A DNA stretch of 64,000 bases from Chromatocurvus sp964613795 (GTDB lineage: Bacteria > Pseudomonadota > Gammaproteobacteria > Pseudomonadales > Halieaceae): positions 332,432-396,431 of the forward strand of contig CAZTJR010000001.1 in NCBI GenBank assembly GCA_964613795.1, given 5' to 3'. Positions 51,120-60,413 of this stretch are shown here, in pieces; the stretch's first letter is position 1; each line of letters opens with the position of its first letter. Position numbers and translations under genes: made by a program. The notes beneath the pieces were generated by a model. The model had not been told where the DNA came from. It searched no databases and saw nothing but the letters and a program-made list of their open reading frames with translations.

Positions 51120-51824
51120 TTATCGCTTGGACAGCGTCCGCAGCGCCTGCGGCAGATCTCTCAGACTGCTGATTTCCACGTCCGGCCACACATCCGCTGT
51201 GGCGGGTTCCTGATCGGGATTGAACCAGACTGTTCGCAGGCCCGCGTCGCGAGCTCCCCGGACATCGTGCTCAAGGCTGTCGCCAACGTGCGCAATGTCG
51301 TGCGGCGCCACGCCTGACCGCTCTATGGCAGCCTGAAACATGTCGGGAGCGGGCTTGCTGGCGCCGATATCCTCGGCGAGGAAAGCAAAATCAAAGTAGT
51401 CGCCGGCATCGGTCTTGTAGATATCGGCGTTGCCGTTGGTCAGCGCGCCGAGACGATAGTCCCGATGCAGCTGCTGAATCACCGCAAGGGCTTCCTCGTA
51501 CAGTTCTACCGCGTGCCGTTCCTGCAGAAACACGGCGAAGGCAGCCTCTGCTCCGGCCTGTGCAGCGGCGTGGTCATATCCGGCCTGCCGCTGCAGTTCA
51601 TACAGCACGGTCTGGCGCATGCGGCTGACATGGTGCAGGAGTTCGGGATGTCGCCGCGCCACCGCCTCGCGCACCGTCAGCAGGGCACGGTGGTCAATGT
51701 TTTCCATGCTGCCGGGACGGTGCTCGAGCATCCATGAACGCTGGGTTTGTTCGGCGCGTATCAGCGCGGGGGCCACATCCCACAGGGTATTGTCGAGATC
51801 AAAGGTAATGACGCGAATGCTCAA
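51120..51824 (-). CDS. yigB: HAD-family phosphatase, YigB-like
   Basis: 234 aa. HAD motifs: ITFDLDNTLWDV (I), LGALTNGNAD (II), GASKPAPDMF (III), HVGDSLEHDVRGARDAG (IV). The position after xerC matches yigB, a phosphatase of FMN biosynthesis in E. coli. ATGA overlap with xerC. Confidence 0.85.
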   Translation of the reverse strand: MSIRVITFDLDNTLWDVAPALIRAEQTQRSWMLEHRPGSMENIDHRALLTVREAVARRHPELLHHVSRMRQTVLYELQRQAGYDHAAAQAGAEAAFAVFLQERHAVELYEEALAVIQQLHRDYRLGALTNGNADIYKTDAGDYFDFAFLAEDIGASKPAPDMFQAAIERSGVAPHDIAHVGDSLEHDVRGARDAGLRTVWFNPDQEPATADVWPDVEISSLRDLPQALRTLSKR

Positions 51825-52783
51825 GACGACTTCTGGTCCTTTTGTCGGCGCGCGCGCGGATGTGCGGCATCATAGATTTTCGACAGGTGCTGAAAATCGA
51901 GATGAGTGTAGATCTGGGTTGTGCCTATGTTGGCGTGCCCCAGCAGCTCCTGTACGGCGCGCAGGTCCCCGCTGGATTCAAGCATGTGGCTGGCAAAGGA
52001 ATGCCGCAGCATGTGCGGGTGGACATCCTGACGCATACCGGAGCGGCGGCCCTGCAGCCGCAGTCTTGCCTGGGTATTACGCAGGCTTATGCGCCGCCCC
52101 CGGGCGCTGATGAAGAGTGCGCGCGCCGCATCGGGGTCCGTGATGACGGACGGCCTGACTTCCAGCCAGCTGTCTATTGCCGCAACAGCAACCCTGCCCA
52201 CCGGGACATTGCGCGTTTTGCGTCCTTTGCCCGTCACTTGCAGGAGATGCTCCTGGCGGTCGATATCGTCAATATTGAGGCTGACGAGCTCGGCGAGACG
52301 CAGACCGGACGAATAGAACAGCTCTGCCATCGCCCGATCGCGTCGCGCGGCCGGGCTGTCTTCGGCGAAAGTCAGATATTGCTGTAGCTGGTCCGGGTCC
52401 AGTGTCTTTGGCAGTCGGCGGGCTTGTCTGGGCGCCTGCACGCCGGCCGCCGGGTTGCGCGGGTAGCCGGCAATCCGTCCCAGATAATTGAACAGTGAGC
52501 GCGCTGCTGACAGTCCTCGCTGAATGCTGCTGCCCGACAGGCCCCGGCGATGCAGGCCACTCACCCAGTGACGGACATGCGCCTCCTGCACCTGCTCGGC
52601 GCGGTAGATCTGCTGTCTCGACAGCGCGGTCTCCAGACTGTCGAGGTCGCGGCGGTAGTTGCTCAAGGTATGTGGTGACAGTTGCCGCACATCACGACAA
52701 TACGCCAGAAACGCCGCGGAGGACGCTGCAAAGGTGGTTTCGCCGGGGGGCGTGCTGACGAGAGTGCCGTCGCCTGTTGCCAT
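51821..52783 (-). CDS. xerC: tyrosine recombinase XerC
   Basis: 320 aa. N-terminal SAM-like DNA-binding domain (FLAYCRDVRQLSPHTLSNYRRDLD) and catalytic domain with Arg (SSGLRLAELVSL), Lys (VTGKGRKTRNVPV), HxxR (HPHMLRHSFASHML), and Tyr in GHANIGTTQIYTHLD. It resolves chromosome dimers at dif with XerD. It belongs to the lptM-lysA-dapF-DUF484-xerC-HAD cluster, so it is the housekeeping enzyme, not an integrase. Confidence 0.95.
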   Translation of the reverse strand: MATGDGTLVSTPPGETTFAASSAAFLAYCRDVRQLSPHTLSNYRRDLDSLETALSRQQIYRAEQVQEAHVRHWVSGLHRRGLSGSSIQRGLSAARSLFNYLGRIAGYPRNPAAGVQAPRQARRLPKTLDPDQLQQYLTFAEDSPAARRDRAMAELFYSSGLRLAELVSLNIDDIDRQEHLLQVTGKGRKTRNVPVGRVAVAAIDSWLEVRPSVITDPDAARALFISARGRRISLRNTQARLRLQGRRSGMRQDVHPHMLRHSFASHMLESSGDLRAVQELLGHANIGTTQIYTHLDFQHLSKIYDAAHPRARRQKDQKSS

Positions 52784-52784
52784 G

Positions 52785-53495
52785 TCAGCGCGCGGCGGTC
52801 ACTCGTGGTAGCAGTCGGGCCAGGACGGCGGCAATATGCTCGAGGAAAATCGTGCCCATTTGTGGGTGGTACCGTTTAGCGTCGATGCTGCCCACGGCAA
52901 TCAGGCCGAGTTCGCTGTCACCGTGCCGGATGGCGACTACCGCGGCGGAGCCGCTGCCGCGTGCGTCTGGGAAAAGATAGTGGAATTCTTCATCCCGAAG
53001 AGCACCACAGGTGGGTTTGCCACTCTTCACCAGTGGTCCCAGACGAGCAAGGACGGTTTCCTGCGGTGCGAGCCTGCAGCTCTGGGTCGCGTCGACCCCG
53101 GCAGGCGCGTTGTCGTCGAAAAGGATAATGGCTGCCTGATCCGTCTTGAAGTCCTTGCGCATGGCGCTCACGAACACATCAAACAGGCTGTCCAGCGAAT
53201 CCGTTTCAAGCAGCGTCAGCACGAGCTTGCGCGTATTCATATACAGCTGCTCGTTATCGCGGGCGGCATCGCTCAGGTCGCGCAAACGATGCCGAAGGTC
53301 GACGTTGCGTTCCCGCAGCACGCTTACCTGTCGTTCGACCAGTGAAACCGCATCACCGCTGGCGTGGGGAATATGCAGCTTGCGCAGCATGTCGGGGTTG
53401 CGCTGAAAAAAGTCGAGGTGTTGCTCCAGAAAATCCCGCACCTGTGCGTCGCTCAGCTCGCTGCCGGTAAGTGGTGTCGGTTGCTCTGCCGCCAT
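52785..53495 (-). CDS. DUF484 family protein (GAF-like)
   Basis: 236 aa. VRDFLEQHLDFFQRNPDMLRKLHIPHASGDAVSLVERQVSVLRERN is typical of DUF484; a coiled coil then leads to a GAF-like domain. Function unknown; conserved between dapF and xerC in gammaproteobacteria. One base separates it from xerC. Confidence 0.9.
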   Translation of the reverse strand: MAAEQPTPLTGSELSDAQVRDFLEQHLDFFQRNPDMLRKLHIPHASGDAVSLVERQVSVLRERNVDLRHRLRDLSDAARDNEQLYMNTRKLVLTLLETDSLDSLFDVFVSAMRKDFKTDQAAIILFDDNAPAGVDATQSCRLAPQETVLARLGPLVKSGKPTCGALRDEEFHYLFPDARGSGSAAVVAIRHGDSELGLIAVGSIDAKRYHPQMGTIFLEHIAAVLARLLPRVTAAR

Positions 53496-53525
53496 ACCTT
53501 CGCTTCCTCTGTCAGCTTGTGATTG

Positions 53526-54356
53526 TTACAGCCGGATGCTGCCTTCGAAAACGACGGCTGCAGGGCCGGTCATGCGCACCCTATGGCCGTCACCCGGCCA
53601 CGCGATGTGGAGCTTACCCCCAGGCAGTTGGACTGTCACCTGCTCATCCAGCCAGCCGCGAAGCCTGCCATAAACCACCGCGGCGCAGGCGCCGGAGCCG
53701 CAGGCCAGCGTTTCTCCTGCGCTGCGCTCATGCACGCGCAGTCTTATTTCGTTGCGCCCGACGATCTGCATGAAACCGACATTGCAGCGGTGGGGGAAGT
53801 CGGCGTGGTGCTCGATCAGCGGGCCCAGCTGCTCAATGCGGCAGGTATCGGTGTCGGCGACGCGAAGCACCGCGTGGGGGTTTCCCATCGAAACGGCTCC
53901 GATCGACAGGTCCTCACCGTTCACCTTGAGCCGGTACTCCTGCTCGCGCTGCGGACGATGCAGTGGAATGCTCCTGGGGTCCAGCGTCGGCTGGCCCATA
54001 TCCACTTCAACCTGATGGCGGTCTATCACCCGCAGTTCGCTGATGCCCGATAGCGTTTCCACGCGGATGATGCGTTTCTGGGTGAGTCGCCGCTGGCGCA
54101 CAAAACGGGCGAAACAGCGCGCGCCGTTACCGCACTGCTCGGCCTCACTCCCATCCGGGTTGTAGATGCGATAGAGAAAATCCACATCCGGTCGCCCGGG
54201 CGGCTCAGCCAGCAGCACCTGGTCGCAGCCCACGCCGAGACGCCGGTCTGCGATCTTCCGAATGTCGCGCGGCTTCAGCTGCAGGCGCTGGGTGACAGCG
54301 TCTATTACGACGAAGTCATTGCCTATACCGTGCATCTTGGTGAATTTCAGCAGCAT
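53526..54356 (-). CDS. dapF: diaminopimelate epimerase
   Basis: 276 aa. MLLKFTKMHGIGNDFVVID, catalytic cysteines in QCGNGARCFARFV and ETLACGSGACAAVVYG. It converts LL- to meso-diaminopimelate for lysine and peptidoglycan. It follows lysA by 9 bp. Confidence 0.96.
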   Translation of the reverse strand: MLLKFTKMHGIGNDFVVIDAVTQRLQLKPRDIRKIADRRLGVGCDQVLLAEPPGRPDVDFLYRIYNPDGSEAEQCGNGARCFARFVRQRRLTQKRIIRVETLSGISELRVIDRHQVEVDMGQPTLDPRSIPLHRPQREQEYRLKVNGEDLSIGAVSMGNPHAVLRVADTDTCRIEQLGPLIEHHADFPHRCNVGFMQIVGRNEIRLRVHERSAGETLACGSGACAAVVYGRLRGWLDEQVTVQLPGGKLHIAWPGDGHRVRMTGPAAVVFEGSIRL

Positions 54357-54365
54357 TGGCGGGCG

Positions 54366-55637
54366 TCACTCGGGCAGGCGGCTTTCGCCACGCAGGAGGT
54401 CGGCGACGGTCTCGCGTTCCCGGACGATATGCATCTGGCTACCGTCGACGATGACTTCCGCAGCGCGGCCGCGTGTATTGTAATTGGAGCTCATGACAAA
54501 ACCGTAAGCGCCTGCGCCCATCACCGCAAGCCGATCGCGCGGGGACAGGGTCAGTTCGCGGTCGCGGCCAAGAAAGTCCGCAGTCTCGCAGACGGGGCCG
54601 ACCACATCCCATACCGCAGTTGTGCCCCCCGTGCTTTCCACCACAGGCTGGATGTCCTGCCAGGCGCTGTAGAGCGCGGGGCGGATCAGGTCGTTCATCC
54701 CCGCGTCCACGAGAGCAAAGTTGTGTGCAGGCGTGCGCTTCAGATAGAGGATTTCGGTCAGCAGGACGCCGGCAGCCGCAGCGATCGAGCGGCCGGGCTC
54801 CAGAATCAGTTCCAGCTGGCGCTCGCCGAGGCACTCGCGCAGTGCAGCAATATAGTCACGAACGGGCGGCGGCGACTCGCCGCGATAGCGGACGCCGAGA
54901 CCGCCACCGAGGTCCAGGTGGCGCAGGTGAATGCCGGCGTCGGCGAGGCTGTCGACCAGTGCCAGCATGCGTCTGGCGGCGTCGATAAAGGGTGCGATCT
55001 GCGTCAGCTGCGAGCCGATATGGCAGTCCATGCCGATGACGTCGATATGCGGCAATGCCGCGGCCCGGCCGAAAACACGCATGGCCTCATCGCTGTCGAC
55101 ACCGAACTTGTTTTCCTTCAGGCCAGTCGAAATGTAGGGGTGTGTCTGGGCATCGACGTCGGGGTTGACGCGGATGGAAACAGGCGCCTGTCGGCCGATG
55201 TCACCGGCGACCGTGTTGAGCAATTCCAGTTCCGCAGCCGACTCGACGTTGAAGCAACGGATGCCAGCCTCGAGCGCGCGGCGCATCTCAGCGGCCTGCT
55301 TGCCGACCCCGGAAAACACCACCTTGCCAGGGTCACCACCGGCGGCAATCACCCGCTCAAGTTCGCCGACGGAGACAATGTCGAAGCCGGCGCCACGGCG
55401 TGCGAGAACATCGAGAACGGCGATATTGGCGTTTGCCTTGACGGCGTAACAGACCAGGTGAGGGCAGCCCGAGAGTGCATCGAGGTAGGCATCCAGCGCG
55501 CCCTCAAGGGCTGCGCGTGAATACACGTAACAGGGTGTGCCCACGCGGTCGGCAACAGCCGACAATGACACGGCCTCAATATGCAGTTCGCCGCCGCGGC
55601 GGGTGAAAACCGCGTTATCGTCCTCGCGCCGGGTCAC
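54366..55637 (-). CDS. lysA: diaminopimelate decarboxylase
   Basis: 423 aa fold-III PLP enzyme. PLP lysine in CYAVKANANIAVL, phosphate-binding HLDLGGGLGVRYRGE, LEPGRSIAAAAG, and the second-subunit Cys in VGPVCETADFLG. The last step of lysine synthesis. ATGA overlap with lptM. Confidence 0.96.
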   Translation of the reverse strand: MTRREDDNAVFTRRGGELHIEAVSLSAVADRVGTPCYVYSRAALEGALDAYLDALSGCPHLVCYAVKANANIAVLDVLARRGAGFDIVSVGELERVIAAGGDPGKVVFSGVGKQAAEMRRALEAGIRCFNVESAAELELLNTVAGDIGRQAPVSIRVNPDVDAQTHPYISTGLKENKFGVDSDEAMRVFGRAAALPHIDVIGMDCHIGSQLTQIAPFIDAARRMLALVDSLADAGIHLRHLDLGGGLGVRYRGESPPPVRDYIAALRECLGERQLELILEPGRSIAAAAGVLLTEILYLKRTPAHNFALVDAGMNDLIRPALYSAWQDIQPVVESTGGTTAVWDVVGPVCETADFLGRDRELTLSPRDRLAVMGAGAYGFVMSSNYNTRGRAAEVIVDGSQMHIVRERETVADLLRGESRLPE

Positions 55638-55774
55638 GGCAGTCGCTGCACACTGGCGGCGCGATCGATGCCGGCCAGCGTTTCCGGTTCCGGTTCCGGC
55701 TGCGGGTACAGCGGTCCGGTCTGACCGCAGCTCGCCAGTGCGACGCAGGCAATAAACAGCAGTGTGCGAAACAT
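55634..55774 (-). CDS. lptM: small lipoprotein LptM (YifL)
   Basis: 46 aa. Signal and lipobox MFRTLLFIACVALASC, followed by the conserved GQTGPLYPQP motif. LptM helps LptD oxidative maturation in the outer membrane. Position before lysA is the usual one. The longer open frame upstream (to 55981) is not coding. Confidence 0.88.
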   Translation of the reverse strand: MFRTLLFIACVALASCGQTGPLYPQPEPEPETLAGIDRAASVQRLP

Positions 55775-55880
55775 GGCTATCCCCACAGTGAATACGTCAG
55801 TAAAAGGCGGCGAAGTATAACGCCGCGCCGGTGACTGTGCGAACCTGCCGCGCGGTCCCCCGGCGCCAGGCGAAGGTTTT

Positions 55881-57290
55881 TCAGGCGCGCGCGTCCCGCT
55901 GCTCCAGGAGCGCCCTGGCGTGATCGACCGCTGCGCGAACCTGCTCCGGCGCTGTGCCGCCGATATGGTTGCGGGCAGCAACGGAGCCTTCCAGCGTCAG
56001 CACGGCGTAAACGTCCTGCTCTATACTCGTGGAAAACGACTGCAGCGTGGCAAGGTCCATTTCAGCGAGGTCCAGACCCTGGTCTATGCCGTGGGCAACC
56101 GCTTTTCCGACGACGTCGTGCGCGTCGCGGAACGGCATGCCTTTGCGCACCAGATAATCGGCGAGGTCGGTCGCAGTGGAAAAGCCGCGGCGGGCTGCCT
56201 CGCGCAGGTTGTCGATGCAGGGCTCTATGGCCGGCAGCATGTCGCCAAAGGCGCGCAGGCTGTCGATGACCGTATCAACCGTGTCGAACAGCGGCTCCTT
56301 GTCCTCCTGGTTGTCCTTGTTGTATGCCAGTGGCTGGCTCTTCATGAGAGTCAGCAGCGCCACCAGGTTGCCGTTGACGCGGCCCGCCTTGCCGCGCACC
56401 AGTTCGGGTACATCCGGATTCTTTTTCTGCGGCATGATCGAGGAACCGGTGCAGAAGCGATCCGGCAGTCGCACGAAGTCGAACTGTGCCGATGTCCACA
56501 GCACCAGCTCTTCGGAAATGCGCGACAGATGCGTCATGAGCAGTGCGGCAAAGCTGCAGAACTCGATAGCGAAGTCACGGTCGGATACCGAATCGAGACT
56601 GTTCGCCGTTGGTGCAGCAAAGCCCAGCGCCCGCGCCGTGTGCTCGCGATCTATGGGATAGGTGGTTCCCGCAAGCGCCGCCGCTCCGAGCGGACACTGA
56701 TTCAGCCGCGCACGACAGTCCAAAAGCCGGCCGTGATCGCGCTCCAGCATCTCGTTCCACGCCAGTACGTGGTGGCCGAAGGTCACCGGCTGCGCGGTCT
56801 GCAGGTGGGTGAAGCCTGGCATGACGGTATCGGCGTGGGCTTCGGCGAGTGACACCGCGCCCCGCTGCAGATGGGTCAGTGCGGCGCTGATTGTGTCGAT
56901 GGCGTCGCGCAGGAACAGCCGGATATCCGTTGCTACCTGGTCATTGCGTGAGCGACCCGTATGCAGTTTTTTTCCGGTGCTGCCGATCAGTTCGGTAAGG
57001 CGCGCCTCAATATTCATGTGCACGTCTTCCAGCGCCATCGACCAGCTGAACTCGCCGCGGTCGATCTCTTCCTGTATCTGCCGCATGCCATCGACAATCT
57101 GTCGGTGTTCCGCTGCCGTGAGTACCCCCACCTGGCGCAGCATATCGGCGTGTGCGAGAGAGCCTGAGATATCCTGTGCGGCCAGGCGCTGATCGAAGTC
57201 GACGGACGCAGTGAAGCGCTGCACGAAGGCATCCGTGGGTTCGCTGAAGCGTCCGCCCCAGACGTGGCTGGTGTCAGTGGTCCTGCTCAT
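55881..57290 (-). CDS. argH: argininosuccinate lyase
   Basis: 469 aa. HVWGGRFSEPTDAFVQRFTASVDFD at the N-terminus and the fumarate-lyase signature GSSIMPQKKNPD. Final step of arginine synthesis. I chose ATG 57290 (MSRTTDTSHVWGG). It diverges from hemC across 127 bp, as in Pseudomonas-type genomes. Confidence 0.96.
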   Translation of the reverse strand: MSRTTDTSHVWGGRFSEPTDAFVQRFTASVDFDQRLAAQDISGSLAHADMLRQVGVLTAAEHRQIVDGMRQIQEEIDRGEFSWSMALEDVHMNIEARLTELIGSTGKKLHTGRSRNDQVATDIRLFLRDAIDTISAALTHLQRGAVSLAEAHADTVMPGFTHLQTAQPVTFGHHVLAWNEMLERDHGRLLDCRARLNQCPLGAAALAGTTYPIDREHTARALGFAAPTANSLDSVSDRDFAIEFCSFAALLMTHLSRISEELVLWTSAQFDFVRLPDRFCTGSSIMPQKKNPDVPELVRGKAGRVNGNLVALLTLMKSQPLAYNKDNQEDKEPLFDTVDTVIDSLRAFGDMLPAIEPCIDNLREAARRGFSTATDLADYLVRKGMPFRDAHDVVGKAVAHGIDQGLDLAEMDLATLQSFSTSIEQDVYAVLTLEGSVAARNHIGGTAPEQVRAAVDHARALLEQRDARA

Positions 57291-57417
57291 GGTCTGTTTG
57301 GCTCCGGCATTGATTGGCTGCTCAGGCGAAATTGATTTCCGGGGCGGAGTATAGCACCGCCTCGCCGCGTCCTGCGGGCGCTGGTATGATGTCAGCGAAC
57401 TGATGAGAGAGCAGAAC

Positions 57418-58347
57418 ATGGCGCAGAAAATCACCATCGCGACCCGCGAAAGCCCCCTCGCATTGTGGCAGGCCGAGTACGTTCGCGACGCACTCGAGGC
57501 TGCGCACGCCGGCCTCCAGGTCGAGTTGCTGGGCATGACCTCACGCGGCGATCAGTTGCTCGATGTGCCGCTGTCCAAGGTGGGCGGCAAGGGCCTGTTC
57601 GTTAAGGAACTCGAAACCGCGCTACTTGACGGCAGCGCCGATATTGCCGTGCACTCCATGAAGGATGTGCCCATGGCGTTTCCCGACGGCCTCGGGCTGG
57701 CCGTGATCTGCGAGCGCGAAGAGCCTGCTGACGCGTTTGTGAGCAATCACTACGATACGATTGAGGCACTGCCTGCCGGCAGTGTAGTGGGAACCTCGAG
57801 CCTGCGACGCGAGTGCCAGTTGCGTGAGCTTCGCCCTGACGTCACCGTGCGCTTCCTTCGCGGCAACGTCAACACGCGGCTGCGCAAGCTCGATGATGGT
57901 GAGTACGATGCCATCATACTGGCCTGCGCCGGTCTGCTGCGTCTGGAAATGGGTGATCGCATCCGCAACCGCATCCCGGTGGCGCAGTCGCTGCCTTCCG
58001 GTGGCCAGGGCGCAGTGGGAATAGAGATCCGGACCGACGATCATGCGACCCGTGCGATGCTGGAGGTGCTGCATCATTCTGCTACCGCGGAGTGTGTTAC
58101 CGCTGAACGTGCCGTAAACCGCCGATTGCAGGGTGGCTGTGAGGTGCCGATTGCCGCCTATGCGGTGCATGAGTCGAGCGACACCCTGTGGCTGCGGGCC
58201 CTGGTGGGAAGTCCGGACGGAACCCTTGTGTTGCGTGCCGAGGCACGAGGCAGTACGCGGGACGCCGATGACCTGGGCGAAGGCGTCGCGGATGATCTCC
58301 TGGCCCAGGGTGCCGCTGACATTCTCGCCGCGGTGTATGGCCGTTAG
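57418..58347 (+). CDS. hemC: porphobilinogen deaminase
   Basis: 309 aa. ITIATRESPLALWQAEYV, SSLRRECQLRELRPD, and the dipyrromethane-cofactor cysteine in NRRLQGGCEVPIAAY. It makes hydroxymethylbilane, supplying both haem and bacteriochlorophyll. It overlaps hemD by 11 bp. First gene of hemC-hemD-hemX-hemY. Confidence 0.96.
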   Translation: MAQKITIATRESPLALWQAEYVRDALEAAHAGLQVELLGMTSRGDQLLDVPLSKVGGKGLFVKELETALLDGSADIAVHSMKDVPMAFPDGLGLAVICEREEPADAFVSNHYDTIEALPAGSVVGTSSLRRECQLRELRPDVTVRFLRGNVNTRLRKLDDGEYDAIILACAGLLRLEMGDRIRNRIPVAQSLPSGGQGAVGIEIRTDDHATRAMLEVLHHSATAECVTAERAVNRRLQGGCEVPIAAYAVHESSDTLWLRALVGSPDGTLVLRAEARGSTRDADDLGEGVADDLLAQGAADILAAVYGR

Positions 58348-59122
58348 CGGATCTGTGCTGGTTACCCGGCCGGCGGGTCAGGCCGGGAAGTTGTGCGCGG
58401 GTCTTGCAGCGGCCGGCTATCGGCCCGTACACCAGCCGCTGCTGATCGTGTCACCCATCGCTCTGGAGACTGCCCAGCAGGCGATGACCGACACGCTGGA
58501 GAGCTACGCGCACTGCCTGTTTGTCAGTAGTAACGCGGCGCGGTATGGCCTTGAGTGTCTGCTGGCGGGGCGCTCTGCCTGGCCATGCGGGGTTCAGTGT
58601 TACGCAGTGGGCGACAGTACCGCCGATGTTCTGCGGGCCGCGGGGATCGCCGTGCAGACGCCGGGAGTGGAAATGACCAGTGAAGGGCTGTTGGCGCTGC
58701 CCTCGCTGCAGGCGGTGGCCGGTAAGCGTGTACTGATAGTCAAGGGCGAGGGAGGGCGCACGGCCTTGCGCGAGGCGCTGGCTGGGCGCGGTGCGCAGGT
58801 GGATGAGCTGCGCTGCTATCGCAGGTTACCACCGGACATGGCGCCAGAGGCGCTGCAGCGCTTGCTGGACGAACAGCAGGTGGCCTGCATACTGGTATCC
58901 AGCGGGGAGGCGCTGGACAACCTGAGGGTATTTCTCGAACCTGCCGATACCGCGCAACCCAGCGGCAGGCACTGTGCCCTCGTGGTGCCCTCTGCGCGGG
59001 TTGCCGAGCAGGCGCGGGCCGCCGGCTGGCGGGATGTCACAGTGGCCGACAATGCCTCTGACGATGCCATGCTGGCGGCGCTGCAGGAGTGGGATCTGAC
59101 GCGTGAGCGGATGGGTGGCTGA
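58337..59122 (+). CDS. hemD: uroporphyrinogen III synthase
   Basis: 261 aa. VLVTRPAGQAGKLCAGLAAAGY, LFVSSNAARYGLECLL and VLIVKGEGGRTALREALAGRGAQVDELRCYRR fit the two-lobed HemD. The family is poorly conserved but the hemC-hemD-hemX order supports it. I chose ATG 58337 inside the hemC end. Confidence 0.92.
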   Translation: MAVSGSVLVTRPAGQAGKLCAGLAAAGYRPVHQPLLIVSPIALETAQQAMTDTLESYAHCLFVSSNAARYGLECLLAGRSAWPCGVQCYAVGDSTADVLRAAGIAVQTPGVEMTSEGLLALPSLQAVAGKRVLIVKGEGGRTALREALAGRGAQVDELRCYRRLPPDMAPEALQRLLDEQQVACILVSSGEALDNLRVFLEPADTAQPSGRHCALVVPSARVAEQARAAGWRDVTVADNASDDAMLAALQEWDLTRERMGG

Positions 59123-60413
59123 CGAGGGCAACAATCCTGGGGCGTCTTCCGCCTCTGCAGCACTGGAGCCGGCGGCGTCCGGTCCCGTCCCGTCCGCCGG
59201 TGCTGCACCGGCGGCGCGTTCAGGCAGCAACGCCATCGCCTGGCTGGCGCTGCTGCTTGTCCTGTTTCTCGCCGCCGCGGGTGTTTGGGCGCTGCTGGAG
59301 GCCCAGCAGCGCGAGAGCCAGCTGCGGCAGCGACTTCAGCTGCTAGAGACGGAAGCCGGCAGCGACCTATCCGGTGTCGACGAGATGAGCAGAAATCTCC
59401 AGCGCCAGGTTGAGCTGGAGGTGGCCGCTGCGCAGACGGTGCTCCGCGGTGAGTGGCAGGATCAGGTAGAGAGGCTGCGCGAACAGACCCGCCAGCTGGA
59501 CAATGGCAGGGATCAAACGCAGCGGCTGCAGCTGGACATTGATCGGCGTGTGTCGTCACTGGAGGAAGCGCTGGCAGGAGCGCAGCAGTTGTTCGAACAG
59601 AAGCTTGCTGCCCTCGACAGCCAGCTGGCTCGCCAGCGAGCACGGCTCGACCGGTTCAGCGGGAACGATCGTGAGAACTGGCTGCTGGCAGAGGCGCAGC
59701 ACCTGATGCGTCTTGCCAATCAGCGGCTGATCATGACGGGTGATACTGCAGCGGCGGAGGCGCTGCTACGCAGCACGGACGACCTGTTGCGGGAGATCGA
59801 TGCGGCCGATCTGCTGGATGTTCGCCGCGCCCTGGCCGCGGATATGGCGGCCGTGCGGGCCGTACCCAGGCTTGACCTCGAGGGAATCTACCTCCGCCTC
59901 GGTGCCCTGATCGAACAGACTGTCACGCTCGCTATGTTCTCGTTGCCCGCGCCGGGCGAGAAGCCCGCTATCACAGAGCCCGCTATTAACGAGCCCGCTA
60001 TTACCGAGGCCGGAGACTGGCGCGATCGGCTCCGTCTCGGGTACGAGAAGGCTCGGGAGAAACTCTCCAGCTACGTGGTGTTCCGTCGCCGGGATGGGCC
60101 GTCAGAGGCTCTGATGGACCCACAGTGGGAAGCTATGTTGCGGCAGAACCTGCGCATGCTGCTGGAGCAGGCCCAGTCTGCGCTGCTATCGGGCAATTCG
60201 CGTCTTTTCCGTGAAAGCCTGCAGCGTGCGCGGGCCTGGATCGACCAGATCCCCGGCAGCGACGACGAACCCGCGGCAGTGGCAATGCTGCGAGAGCTGG
60301 AAGACCTCGAGGCGACGCCCGTCAGCGTCGATGTGCCGGATGCGTCGGAGACGCTGCGGGCCATGCAGGCCGCCATGGCGGGTCGCAAGCGCGACGGGGA
60401 CGCCGGCCCATGA
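59103..60413 (+). CDS. hemX: HemX membrane protein
   Basis: 436 aa. Cytoplasmic Ala/Pro-rich N-terminus, one membrane helix (about 43-62), a long coiled coil (about 65-190), then a helical periplasmic domain. It is the HemX family often mislabelled a uroporphyrinogen methyltransferase. The start is uncertain: GTG 59103 or GTG 59115, both within hemD. Near residues 288-304 the pentapeptide PAI(T/N)E is repeated three times (DNA about 59966-60012), a small in-frame tandem repeat. Confidence 0.88.
   Translation: MSGWVADEGNNPGASSASAALEPAASGPVPSAGAAPAARSGSNAIAWLALLLVLFLAAAGVWALLEAQQRESQLRQRLQLLETEAGSDLSGVDEMSRNLQRQVELEVAAAQTVLRGEWQDQVERLREQTRQLDNGRDQTQRLQLDIDRRVSSLEEALAGAQQLFEQKLAALDSQLARQRARLDRFSGNDRENWLLAEAQHLMRLANQRLIMTGDTAAAEALLRSTDDLLREIDAADLLDVRRALAADMAAVRAVPRLDLEGIYLRLGALIEQTVTLAMFSLPAPGEKPAITEPAINEPAITEAGDWRDRLRLGYEKAREKLSSYVVFRRRDGPSEALMDPQWEAMLRQNLRMLLEQAQSALLSGNSRLFRESLQRARAWIDQIPGSDDEPAAVAMLRELEDLEATPVSVDVPDASETLRAMQAAMAGRKRDGDAGP

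Noticed and set aside
51821..52783. Phage or island integrase marking a mobile element
   Set aside because: It is housekeeping XerC in the conserved dapF-DUF484-xerC-HAD cluster.
54330..55520. 396-codon plus-strand frame opposite lysA
   Set aside because: lysA has complete catalytic motifs on the other strand; this frame matches nothing.
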